DNA from: Hafnia alvei
Lineage (GTDB): Bacteria > Pseudomonadota > Gammaproteobacteria > Enterobacterales > Enterobacteriaceae
Direction: 5' to 3'
DNA: 64,000 nt
Assembly (NCBI RefSeq): GCF_900095695.1
Contig: NZ_FMIQ01000049.1
Location: 19,428-83,427, forward strand
Shown: positions 10,841 through 18,837 of the stretch, piece by piece
Layout: each line of letters opens with the position of its first letter
Numbering within the stretch: the first letter of the stretch is position 1
The notes under the pieces: generated by a model
Told to the model about the DNA's origin: nothing
The model's database searches: none
What the model saw: the letters and a program-made list of their open reading frames with translations, nothing else
Program-made: the position numbers and the translations under genes

Positions 10841-11593
10841 ATGAACATTAAAACGCTTATCGCGATAGCAATCGCATCAGCCACATTAACCGGCTGTGAG
10901 CACATTAATACCCAAATGGCCGCGCAGTCTGGCGTACAAGCGATTCAGGCCGCAACGCTCAGCGATGCAGATGCAAGATCCCTCGCGAATCAATCCTGTA
11001 AAGAGTTGGATAACCAAAGCCAAATCGCCAGCAGCAAAAGCAAATACACCAAGCGCTTAAACAAAATTGCGAAGGCGATGGGTAACAACATCAACGGCAT
11101 GCCGGTTAATTACAAGGTGTACATGACCGATGACATCAATGCCTTCGCGATGGCAAACGGCTGTATTCGCGTATACAGCAGCTTGATGGACATGATGACC
11201 GACGATGAAATTGAAGGCGTGTTAGGCCATGAAATGGGGCACGTTGCACTTGGTCACAGCCTGAAAGCCATGAAGGTCGCTTATGGCACCATCGCGGCAA
11301 GAACGGCAGTAGCCTCCACCAGCGGCGTAGCCGCCGAACTGTCACAAACGCAGTTAGCCGATCTGGGCGAAGCGCTGATCAACTCGCAATTCTCACAGCA
11401 TCAAGAATCTGAAGCCGATGACTTCTCATATGATTTCCTGAGAAAGCACAAGCTGAACACGCTGGGGCTGGCAACCAGCTTTGAGAAACTGGCCGAGCTC
11501 GACGGTGGCCGTAAAGGCAGCATGTTTGATTCACACCCACCATCAACCGAACGCGCACAGCACATCCGCGATCGTATCGCTGCAGACAAATAA
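10841..11593 (+). CDS. Second M48 metalloprotease lipoprotein, LoiP paralogue
   Basis: A 250-residue paralogue of the preceding gene, aligning end to end. Its lipobox is LTGC (Cys19, +2 Glu), the zinc motif HEMGH spans residues 130-134, and the EADDFSYDFL ligand segment is conserved. It has its own upstream region of about 150 bp and a strong terminator, so it is probably a separate transcription unit. Tandem duplication is the simplest origin. No catalytic residue is lost, so it should be an active periplasm-facing protease. How its role differs from LoiP cannot be told from sequence. Confidence 0.85.
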   Translation: MNIKTLIAIAIASATLTGCEHINTQMAAQSGVQAIQAATLSDADARSLANQSCKELDNQSQIASSKSKYTKRLNKIAKAMGNNINGMPVNYKVYMTDDINAFAMANGCIRVYSSLMDMMTDDEIEGVLGHEMGHVALGHSLKAMKVAYGTIAARTAVASTSGVAAELSQTQLADLGEALINSQFSQHQESEADDFSYDFLRKHKLNTLGLATSFEKLAELDGGRKGSMFDSHPPSTERAQHIRDRIAADK

Positions 11594-11604
11594 AATCTGC
11601 CGCA

Positions 11605-11641
11605 TAAAAAAACCGCAGCTTTGCTTTAGCTGCGGTTTTTA
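11605..11641. terminator. Bidirectional terminator between the M48 paralogue and fdnI
   Basis: Arms ACCGCAGC and GCTGCGGT carry A-run and T-run flanks. It can serve the convergent M48 gene (+) and fdnI (-). Confidence 0.9.
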
Positions 11642-11664
11642 TTTAACGAAGAAAACAAAACGAG

Positions 11665-12315
11665 CTAGTCGTCGGCTTTCTCGCCTTTCGCTTCTTTGGC
11701 TTCGATTTCACGATACCAGCGTGGATGATGCTTACGCGCCCAGCGACGGCTGACTTTACCTTCCACCATACCTTTGATCGATCCCTTAACCCAGAAAGCC
11801 ATATACATATGGATCAGGATCGCGTGGATCAGCACGATTGCCGCAGCCGCATGGATCAGCAGCGAATAACGCACCATTTCGATCGGGAAGTGCTGGGCAA
11901 AATACGGACGCCAGATAATGATGCCGGTGATCAGCAGCACGAAAATCAGACTCATGATGCTCCAGAACATCATTTTCTGACCGGCGTTATATTTACCCAC
12001 GTCAGCAACTTCGTGCTCATTGCCTTTGAGCACTTCAACGATGTTCACCACCCACGGCACGTCTTCACGTTCAGGAATGTTGTGCTTCACAAAACGGAAG
12101 AACATAAACATCAGCGCCACAAAAATCAGCACGCCAAAGAATGGGTGCATGATGCGCCCCATCTGCGGTGTACCAAACGTTTGTGTCAGCCACTGCAACG
12201 TTGGGAAGAACAGTGCGATGCCAGATAGCGAGACCAAGAAGAAACAAATTACCACCGTCCAATGACAGGCACGGTCGATGAATTTGGTACGAACGATCAT
12301 TTTACTTTTACTCAT
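11665..12315 (-). CDS. fdnI: Formate dehydrogenase N, cytochrome b556 gamma subunit
   Basis: A 216-residue inner-membrane di-haem cytochrome b, the gamma subunit of formate dehydrogenase N, which passes electrons from formate to menaquinone. The N-terminus [20 protein letters not shown] and the segment [18 protein letters not shown] match FdnI rather than the shorter FdoI. Four membrane helices and conserved His residues ([25 protein letters not shown]) are visible. The start at 12315 has AAGGGG upstream and overlaps the end of fdnH by 8 nt, indicating translational coupling. Confidence 0.96.
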   Translation of the reverse strand: MSKSKMIVRTKFIDRACHWTVVICFFLVSLSGIALFFPTLQWLTQTFGTPQMGRIMHPFFGVLIFVALMFMFFRFVKHNIPEREDVPWVVNIVEVLKGNEHEVADVGKYNAGQKMMFWSIMSLIFVLLITGIIIWRPYFAQHFPIEMVRYSLLIHAAAAIVLIHAILIHMYMAFWVKGSIKGMVEGKVSRRWARKHHPRWYREIEAKEAKGEKADD

Positions 12316-13210
12316 GATGGTTCCCCTTCTCGTCATCACTCTCTTCTTCGTCGCTCACCTCTTTGTTCGGACCCACACCAATATAGTGATAAATCAAACC
12401 GGCAAAGGTTGCGATAAATCCAGCGACTGACAGCGGCTTCAGCACCCCTTTCCACAAACCAACCGCCATATCGATCTTCGGATCTTTCGGCAGGTTGTGG
12501 TACAACTCTGGCTTATCCGCATGATGCAGAACATACATCACGTGAGTGCCACCAACGCCTTCAGGGTTATAAATACCCGCGTGCTCAAAGCCACGTTTTT
12601 TCAGCTTCTCAACGCGCTCGCTTGCCACTTCCAGCATCTCTTTCTTGCTGCCGAAATGAATCGCGCCGGTCGGACACGTTTTCACGCAGGCAGGTTCTTG
12701 TCCCACGCTCACGCGGTCAACGCACAGCGTGCATTTGTACACGCGGTTGTCGTCTGGATTTAAGCGAGGAATGTTGAACGGACAGCCCGCAATGCAGTAG
12801 CCACAGCCGATACAGTGCTCAGACTGGAAATCTACGATACCGTTAGCATACTGAATGATCGCACCAGCCGACGGGCATGCCTTCAGGCAGCCCGGATCGG
12901 TACAATGCATGCAGCCATCCTTACGGATGAGCCACTCCAGCTTGCCGTTTTGCTCAACTTCCGAGAAACGCATCAGCGTCCAAGATTTAGCGCTCAAATC
13001 GGCAGGGTTATCGTAAACCCCGACGCAGTGGCCTACCTCGTCACGAATATCGTTCCACTCAGAACAGGCTACCTGACAGGCTTTGCAGCCAATGCAGGTA
13101 GACACGTCGATAAGCTTAGCCACTTCTTCTTTGTAGTCGCGAGCCTGCGGCGGCGGCGTTAAGGCATTAGTCGCCGAACGCTTGATAATGTCTTGTGATT
13201 GCATGGACAT
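12308..13210 (-). CDS. fdnH: Formate dehydrogenase N, iron-sulfur beta subunit
   Basis: A 300-residue ferredoxin-type subunit with four [4Fe-4S] motifs. Cys clusters are visible at [35 protein letters not shown] and [11 protein letters not shown]...CVKTC. A C-terminal membrane helix ([20 protein letters not shown], about residues 257-276) anchors it to FdnI, and an acidic tail follows. It begins 12 nt after the fdnG stop behind AAGGAG, and it overlaps fdnI. It relays electrons from FdnG to the cytochrome. Confidence 0.96.
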   Translation of the reverse strand: MSMQSQDIIKRSATNALTPPPQARDYKEEVAKLIDVSTCIGCKACQVACSEWNDIRDEVGHCVGVYDNPADLSAKSWTLMRFSEVEQNGKLEWLIRKDGCMHCTDPGCLKACPSAGAIIQYANGIVDFQSEHCIGCGYCIAGCPFNIPRLNPDDNRVYKCTLCVDRVSVGQEPACVKTCPTGAIHFGSKKEMLEVASERVEKLKKRGFEHAGIYNPEGVGGTHVMYVLHHADKPELYHNLPKDPKIDMAVGLWKGVLKPLSVAGFIATFAGLIYHYIGVGPNKEVSDEEESDDEKGNHHE

Positions 13211-13222
13211 AAGTTCGGCTCC

Positions 13223-16200
13223 TTACACCTTTTCCACGTTAACTAAAAACGCCTTGTACTCTGGCGTTTGCGAGTTAGCGTCGCCTACGAACGGAGTCAG
13301 GGTGTTGGCGATAAAGCCTTTGCGCGCCACGCCTTCAAAGCCCCAGTGAATTGGAATACCAACGGTATCCACTTCCTGACCATTGACCTGCAAGGTACGC
13401 AGACGGCGAGTCACCACCGCTTTCGCTTTGATAAAGCCGCGTTTGCTGCTGACTTTCACCGTATCACCGTGCTCAATGCCTTTCGCTTTGGCCAAACCTT
13501 CGCTAATTTCTACGAACTGTTCAGGCTGAACGATGGCGTTAAGGCGCGCATGCTTCGTCCACGTGTGGAAATGCTCGGTCAGACGATACGTGGTACCGAC
13601 ATAAGGGAACTCAGCTTTGCTGCCCATACGTTTGGCATCCGCTTCATACAAGCGAGCCGCAGGGTTAGAGATAACGTTTGGATGCAGTGGATTAGTGCCC
13701 AGCGGTGTTTCAAACGGCTCGTAATGCTCAGGGAATGGCCCTTCCGCCATCTTATCGATGGCAAACAGGCGACCCAGGCCTTCCGGCTGCATGATAAACG
13801 GTCCGACGCCGCTGCCCGGTGCGGCGGTGTTGTAGTCTGGAATATCGTTTCCGACCCATTTGCTACCATTCCACTCGATCAGCATGCGCTTAGGATCCCA
13901 CGGTTTACCCATTGGATCTGCCGACGCACGGTTATAAATAATGCGGCGGTTCAACGGCCATGCCCAAGCCCAGCCCAGCGTATTGCCTAAGCCTGACGGA
14001 TCGCTGTTATCACGATTCGCCATCTGGTTGCCCTTGCTGGTCCAGCTACCGGCATAAATCCAGCAGGCGCTTGCCGTGGTGCCGTCATCGCGCAGATGAG
14101 CAAAGGTATCCAGCAACTGACCTTTCTTGGCTAACAACGTGCCGTTAGCATCGTACAAATCGGCCAACGCATAACCGTTGTTTTCTTTCGCCACTTCTTC
14201 AGATTCAGGATGATCTGGCTGCTCATAGCCCCAGCCCATTTTCAGCAACGGCTCAACGCCTTTACCGCCTTCATTCTGATACATGGTGCGCAGGCGATGG
14301 TACAGACCGGCAAGAATTTCGCCGTCGTTACGCGCTTCACCTGGGGCGTCTGCGCCTTTCCAGTGCCATTGCAGCCAACGACCTGAGTTCGCAATCGAAC
14401 CATCTTCTTCGGCGAAGCAGGTTGAAGGCAGACGGAAGACTTCAGTCTGGATCGATGCCGTATCAACCTCGTTCATCTCACCGTGGTTTTGCCAGAAGTT
14501 TGAGGTTTCTGTCACCAACGGATCGATAATCACCAGATATTTCAGCTTAGAAAGCGAATCAACGACCTTATTCTTATCTGGGAACGACGCAACGGGGTTA
14601 AAGCCTTGGCAGATATAGCCGGTGACTTTGCCCTGATCCATCATCTGGAAGTACTTCATCACGTCGTAGGACTGATCCCACTTCGGCAGCCAATCAAAGC
14701 CCCAGTTGTTTTCTTTCTGCGCATCGTCACCATAGAAAGCCTTCATCAAGCTGACGAAGAATTTCGGGTAGTTACCCCAATAGTTAACCTGACCCGGCAG
14801 CGTCGCTTTTGGCGTATTGGCGGCAAGATAGGTTTCGAGATTGGTGTGCTTTTCCGATGGCAGCGTCAAATAGCCCGGCAGGCTGGTAGACAGCAAACCA
14901 AGATCGGTAAGACCTTGAATATTAGAGTGACCACGTAAGGCGTTAACGCCGCCACCGGCCATCCCCATGTTGCCTAACAGCAACTGGATCATCGCCATGG
15001 TGCGGATGTTCTGCGCACCCACGGTGTGCTGAGTCCAACCCAATGCATACAGGAACGTGGTGGTGCGGTCAGCCGCGCTCGTAGAAGCCAGCACTTCGCA
15101 GATTTTCAGGAAATCCGCTTTTGGCGTGCCGCAGATGTTTTCCACCACGTCCGGCGTATAACGGCTAACGTGCGCTTTCAGCAGGTTCCACACGCAGCGC
15201 GGATGCTGCAAGGTGTCGTCGCGCTTGGCGTAGCCATTTTCGTCGAACTGATAGTTCCACGTGGTTTTGTCGTACTGACGTTTAGATTCGTCATAGCCGC
15301 TGAACAAGCCGTCTTCAAACGAGAAATCATCCCGCACCAGCAGGCTGGCATTGGTGTAGTTTTTAACGTATTCAGCGTTAATTTTGTTGTTAGAAATCAG
15401 GTACAACAAAACGCCCGACAGGAAAGTAATGTCGGTGCCAGAGCGGATCGGCGCATAAATATCCGCCACAGAAGCGGTACGGGTAAAGCGCGGATCGACC
15501 ACAATCAGCGTGGCGTCATTGTTGTTTTTGGCTTCCATCGCCCAGCGGAATCCGACCGGATGCGCTTCAGCGGCGTTGCCACCCATCACCATAACAACGT
15601 TGGCGTTTTTGATATCAACCCAGTGGTTGGTCATCGCACCGCGACCAAATGTTGGAGCAAGACTTGCTACCGTTGGTCCGTGTCAGACGCGCGCTTGGTT
15701 ATCAACCGCCAACATGCCCAGTGAACGGGCGAATTTTTGCGTTAGCATACCGGTTTCATTGCTGGCCGCAGAGGCGCACAACATGCCGGTTGAAAGCCAG
15801 CGGTTAACCGTGACGCCTTCGGCGTTTGTCGTTTCAAAATTCTTATCACGGTCGTTTTTCATCAGCTTGGCGATGCGCTCAAAAGCATCGTCCCAGCTAA
15901 TGCGCTGCCATTTATCAGAGCCTGGCGCACGGTATTCAGGGTAACGTAGACGATTTTCACTGTGGATGTAATCCAGCAGGCCAGCACCTTTCGGGCAAAG
16001 TGCGCCACGGTTTACCGGATGATCCGGGTCCCCTTCAATGTGAAAAATCGTTGATTTCGCGTTCTTGGCACCATCGCCAAGGCTATACATCAATAACCCA
16101 CAGCCAACAGAACAATAGGTACAGGAGTTACGGGTTTCTTTTGCACGCAGCAACTTATAGTTACGTGACTCCGCCAGCGCCATAGTAGGAGTGAATCCTA

Positions 16201-16270
16201 AAACTGCCGCTGTTGTACCAGCCATCCCGCCGGCGCAGATTCTAAAAAACTGTCTGCGACTGACGTCCAT
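13223..16270 (-). CDS. fdnG: Formate dehydrogenase N, catalytic selenoprotein alpha subunit
   Basis: One 1015-residue selenoprotein that looks like two frames unless the in-frame TGA at 15685-15683 is read as selenocysteine 196, the same position as in E. coli FdnG. The twin-arginine signal (SRRQFFRICAGG) sends the folded enzyme to the periplasm. CTYCSVGC...CPKG near residues 49-90 binds a [4Fe-4S] cluster, and the rest is a molybdopterin-guanine-dinucleotide fold with VDNQARV-U-HGPTVASLAP around the active site. The residues flanking the UGA are collinear with FdnG on both sides, so this is recoding, not a frameshift. The start at 16270 gives the Tat signal directly. Confidence 0.97.
15656..15685 (-). 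promoter_or_regulatory. fdnG: UGA selenocysteine codon and SECIS-like hairpin in fdnG
   Basis: The TGA occupies 15685-15683. Beginning 15 nt further on, AGCAA (15668-15664), a short GTC apical loop, and TTGCT (15660-15656) form a hairpin with G and U in the apex. This is the arrangement that SelB recognises in bacterial SECIS elements. Confidence 0.8.
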
Positions 16271-16336
16271 TGCCATCCTCATTGCTTCAATGATGTTTTT
16301 GTCAGCGGCAAACTAACAGTTACAACCCTGCTCATA

Positions 16337-16350
16337 TTGAGTCAAATCAA
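16337..16350. promoter_or_regulatory. FNR site upstream of fdnG
   Basis: TTGAGTCAAATCAA matches TTGAT-N4-ATCAA at 9 of 10 positions, about 67-80 bp upstream of the fdnG ATG. FNR is the known anaerobic activator of fdnGHI in E. coli. Confidence 0.75.
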
Positions 16351-16375
16351 AAAATAGAACTATTCACTCAATATT

Positions 16376-16391
16376 TACCCCTTAATAAGTA
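16376..16391. promoter_or_regulatory. NarL/NarP 7-2-7 site upstream of fdnG
   Basis: TACCCCTTAATAAGTA fits the inverted heptamer pair TACYYMT-N2-AKRRGTA at every defined position. Together with the FNR site it predicts anaerobic, nitrate-induced expression, as for E. coli fdn. Confidence 0.75.
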
Positions 16392-16569
16392 GAAAGGGTA
16401 ACGTTTCGTTAACTCCTATGGCACACAGAGTAAGGATTTGTAGGATTTATCTGCAACTAAGTAGTCATTCAAAAAATTAGATTAAAAAAGTGATTTACTG
16501 TTAAAAAGACAGCGACTGGCGCCGCTTTACAGTATCAATAGACCCATGAGCTGTTGGCATAGCAATTGA

Positions 16570-16977
16570 TTACTGGCTGATCGCAACTAAATCAATATGG
16601 CGGGCGTTACTCTGCAGACTTTTGACTAAAACACGGTTGGTGAACTCAAACACTCGACCAGTAACATTTATCTTTATTCTATTACCATCACAGGTAATGT
16701 TTGCACTTCCAACATCGCTAATTAATACGGGTGCAGGAAACTGTTTTTTGTCTTTCAACGAAATGACGCGATGCTCCATCAAGTAATATTGATAGAAAAA
16801 AGGAACTGTCGCACCGCCGGTATCATCAAGTAGCACACTCACGTAAACACCATCACAGGCCTGATATGATTTAACCAGATGGCTATTATTCAATTGGTCA
16901 GAATCAGAAAATAAATATAATAGGGCTAAAGCCCCACAAATAAACCCTCCAATAAATAGCATAATTTTAATAACCAT
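16570..16977 (-). CDS. Hypothetical membrane-anchored protein
   Basis: I do not recognise this 135-residue protein. It has one N-terminal hydrophobic helix (MVIKIMLFIGGFICGALALL) followed by a soluble domain with a Cys pair (QACDG and NITCDG), so it is probably anchored with the domain outside the cytoplasm. The start at 16977 is preceded by GAGAG. An in-frame ATG at 16989 is possible, and a TTG at 17007 is less likely. A short upstream reading frame ends across this start, suggesting translational coupling. It lies in an AT-rich pocket between fdnG and speB that E. coli lacks at this place. Confidence 0.6.
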   Translation of the reverse strand: MVIKIMLFIGGFICGALALLYLFSDSDQLNNSHLVKSYQACDGVYVSVLLDDTGGATVPFFYQYYLMEHRVISLKDKKQFPAPVLISDVGSANITCDGNRIKINVTGRVFEFTNRVLVKSLQSNARHIDLVAISQ

Positions 16978-17120
16978 TTTCTCTCGCATAGCGGATACCC
17001 GCTTCAATCATCTCTTGATCGCTAGGATCATCACCAAAAGGATATTCCCCCCAACACTGCGTCCCCTTAGCGGCGTTTAAGGCCTTGTGCGTTCGGTGGT
17101 GCAGTAGGAACTTTTGTCAT
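16967..17120 (-). pseudogene. Small frameshifted reading frame upstream of the orphan membrane protein
   Basis: An ATG at 17120 opens a 17-codon frame (MTKVPTAPPNAQGLKRR then stop). The next frame downstream reads on as protein-like sequence (AKGTQCWGEYPFGDD then PSDQEMIEAGIRYARENGY) to a TAA that overlaps the start at 16977. A single +1 shift near the CTTAAAC stretch joins them into a peptide of about 50 residues. Either a small gene has been broken by one base, or frameshifting is used, or the sequence has an error. No family is recognised. Confidence 0.45.
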
Positions 17121-17400
17121 AAATTATTCCCAAAAAAAATAGAATTGATATTTATATAAATCATTAGAATGATTAAACATAATTATTTCAACCCCATCCT
17201 AATAGAGTAATTATATTTAATTCCGAGAGACTAACCTCATATTTAAAACATTCTATTCAATATTGAAAAATCTTGTTTACACTTTTTTATCCCACACCGC
17301 CAACGTTGTACCCTACCTTTATACCGAGCATCTTATTCTGTTCTTATCACATGAGTATCTACAACGATGAGGCGAAGAAAATAACCATCCATAACGAAAA
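17121..17400. other. AT-rich intergenic stretch between the orphan island and speB
   Basis: About 280 bp, AT-rich in most of its length. I find no convincing gene or repeat. It may hold the promoter of the orphan genes, with the speB terminator at its right edge. Confidence 0.4.
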
Positions 17401-17422
17401 AAGGCGGCCCGAAGGCCGCCTT
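17401..17422 (-). terminator. Terminator of speB
   Basis: A perfect 9-bp stem AAGGCGGCC / GGCCGCCTT with a TTCG tetraloop on the minus strand, followed by TTTT. Confidence 0.9.
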
Positions 17423-17444
17423 GATATCAGTATAAACGCGAGGA

Positions 17445-18365
17445 TTACTCGCCTTTTTTATCTGCCTGAATGTAGAGCATTTCCAGCGCCAGCGTTGCAG
17501 CGGCCAAAGCTGTAATTTCAGATTGGTCGTAAGCCGGAGCGACTTCCACCACGTCCATACCGACGATATTAAGATCTTTAAGGCCACGTACCAGTTTGAG
17601 CGCACGATCAGAAGTCAGCCCACCAATAACAGGAGTACCGGTACCTGGTGCAAAAGCAGGATCCAAACAGTCGATATCAAAGGTCAGATATACCGGCATA
17701 TCGCCTACGATCTGTTTGATCTGCGCTAACACATCATCCACGCCACGATCGTTTACCTGTGCGGCATCCAACACGGTAAAACCATTATCGCGATCGAATT
17801 CAGTACGAATACCGATCTGCACCGAGTGGTTTGGATCGATCAGACCTTCGTTAGGTGCATGGAAAAACATCGTACCGTGATCGAATTTGCTGCCGTTAGC
17901 ATAGGTGTCAGTATGCGCATCGAAATGCACCAGCGCCATCTTGCCAAAATGCTTAGCATGCGCACGCAGCAAAGGCAGGGTTACAAAGTGGTCACCGCCG
18001 AAAGTCAAACAGCGCTTACCAGACTCCAGCAGTTTCTCTGTATGCGCCTGCAGAGAGTCGCTCATGTCCTGCGCATCACCGAAGTTAAATACGACGTCGC
18101 CACAGTCAACCACGTTTAAGCGATCGCGCAGATCGAAGTTCCACGGCCAGCGGTTGCCTTCCCACGCCAGATTAGTAGAGACCTGACGAATTGCCGCAGG
18201 GCCATGACGCCCACCAGCACGACCTGAAGTCGCCATATCGAAAGGTACACCGGTGATAACCCAATCGGCATCGCTGTCGTATGGCTGGAAGTTCAGCGGA
18301 AAACGCAGGAAGCCAAAGGCGTTAGAAACCAGTGAGTTATCGGGTTTATTGCCTAGGGTGCTCAT
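17445..18365 (-). CDS. speB: Agmatinase
   Basis: A 306-residue ureohydrolase, the same length as E. coli SpeB. It converts agmatine to putrescine and urea. The binuclear manganese motifs are intact: GGDHF near residue 124, DAHTDTY near 149-155, and [14 protein letters not shown] near 230-243. The start at 18365 follows ACGAGG; an upstream in-frame start would add 15 residues without a good ribosome site. It works with SpeA, encoded about 5.5 kb further on; the two are adjacent in E. coli but separated here. A promoter and a terminator-like hairpin lie between the presumed transcript start and the ATG. Confidence 0.96.
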   Translation of the reverse strand: MSTLGNKPDNSLVSNAFGFLRFPLNFQPYDSDADWVITGVPFDMATSGRAGGRHGPAAIRQVSTNLAWEGNRWPWNFDLRDRLNVVDCGDVVFNFGDAQDMSDSLQAHTEKLLESGKRCLTFGGDHFVTLPLLRAHAKHFGKMALVHFDAHTDTYANGSKFDHGTMFFHAPNEGLIDPNHSVQIGIRTEFDRDNGFTVLDAAQVNDRGVDDVLAQIKQIVGDMPVYLTFDIDCLDPAFAPGTGTPVIGGLTSDRALKLVRGLKDLNIVGMDVVEVAPAYDQSEITALAAATLALEMLYIQADKKGE

Positions 18366-18420
18366 AATCAATCCTCGTAAAAGGCCGCAGTTGTTGCTGG
18401 CCGAAGTCAAAGTACCGATG

Positions 18421-18465
18421 AAAAAAAATCCCTTCCGCGTCGTTAGCCCGACGAGAAAGGGATTT
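18421..18465 (-). terminator. Terminator-like hairpin in the speB leader
   Basis: Arms AAATCCCTT and AAGGGATTT, with an inner CGTCG/CGACG stem, are followed on the minus strand by a run of T. It lies only 55 bp before the speB ATG and downstream of a promoter-like sequence. Confidence 0.7.
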
Positions 18466-18494
18466 ATTGTTCGCTTTTAAAGCTGCTGTTGGCA

Positions 18495-18523
18495 ATTATC
18501 GCCGCAAACTTTCAACTCTTCAA
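18495..18523 (-). promoter_or_regulatory. speB: Sigma-70-like promoter upstream of speB
   Basis: TTGAAG (18523-18518) and GATAAT (18500-18495) are separated by exactly 17 bp on the minus strand. A transcript would start near 18488 and meet the hairpin at 18465 within about 25 nt. Confidence 0.55.
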
Positions 18524-18837
18524 GCCCGACGTGAGTCTTTATCTACCCTGAAAAACAATTGTATAAAAGGTCTTTTTTCTCAAAGAGATAACAGCAAAGA
18601 ACTCAGCTACTAAATAAGATATTTATAAAAATTAAAAATATTACTAATTCATAGAAGAACACTTATTAATAAATGTATTTATGTTTACACGCCTAGTTTA
18701 TTTAATTTTAAATAGCTATGAGCTAACTTTTATTATTTAAAGTTATTTGAATAAATTTAATTCTATTTTTTTATGAGGAATATGTATCTAACATTGATAT
18801 TGCATTTCAACCCAAATAAAATCAGGAATTAGATATC
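18524..18837. other. AT-rich region upstream of the GH18-M60 gene
   Basis: About 310 bp with very low GC and no gene. It must hold the promoter of the large gene that follows. I cannot single out one promoter among many AT-rich candidates. Confidence 0.4.

Noticed and set aside
15634..15685. fdnG as two separate genes or a nonsense pseudogene
   Set aside because: The break is a single in-frame TGA at the known selenocysteine position, with a SECIS-like hairpin next to it and unbroken FdnG similarity on both sides.
13268..15724. Long plus-strand frames opposite fdnG
   Set aside because: They mirror the strongly biased codon use of fdnG; no independent evidence of coding.
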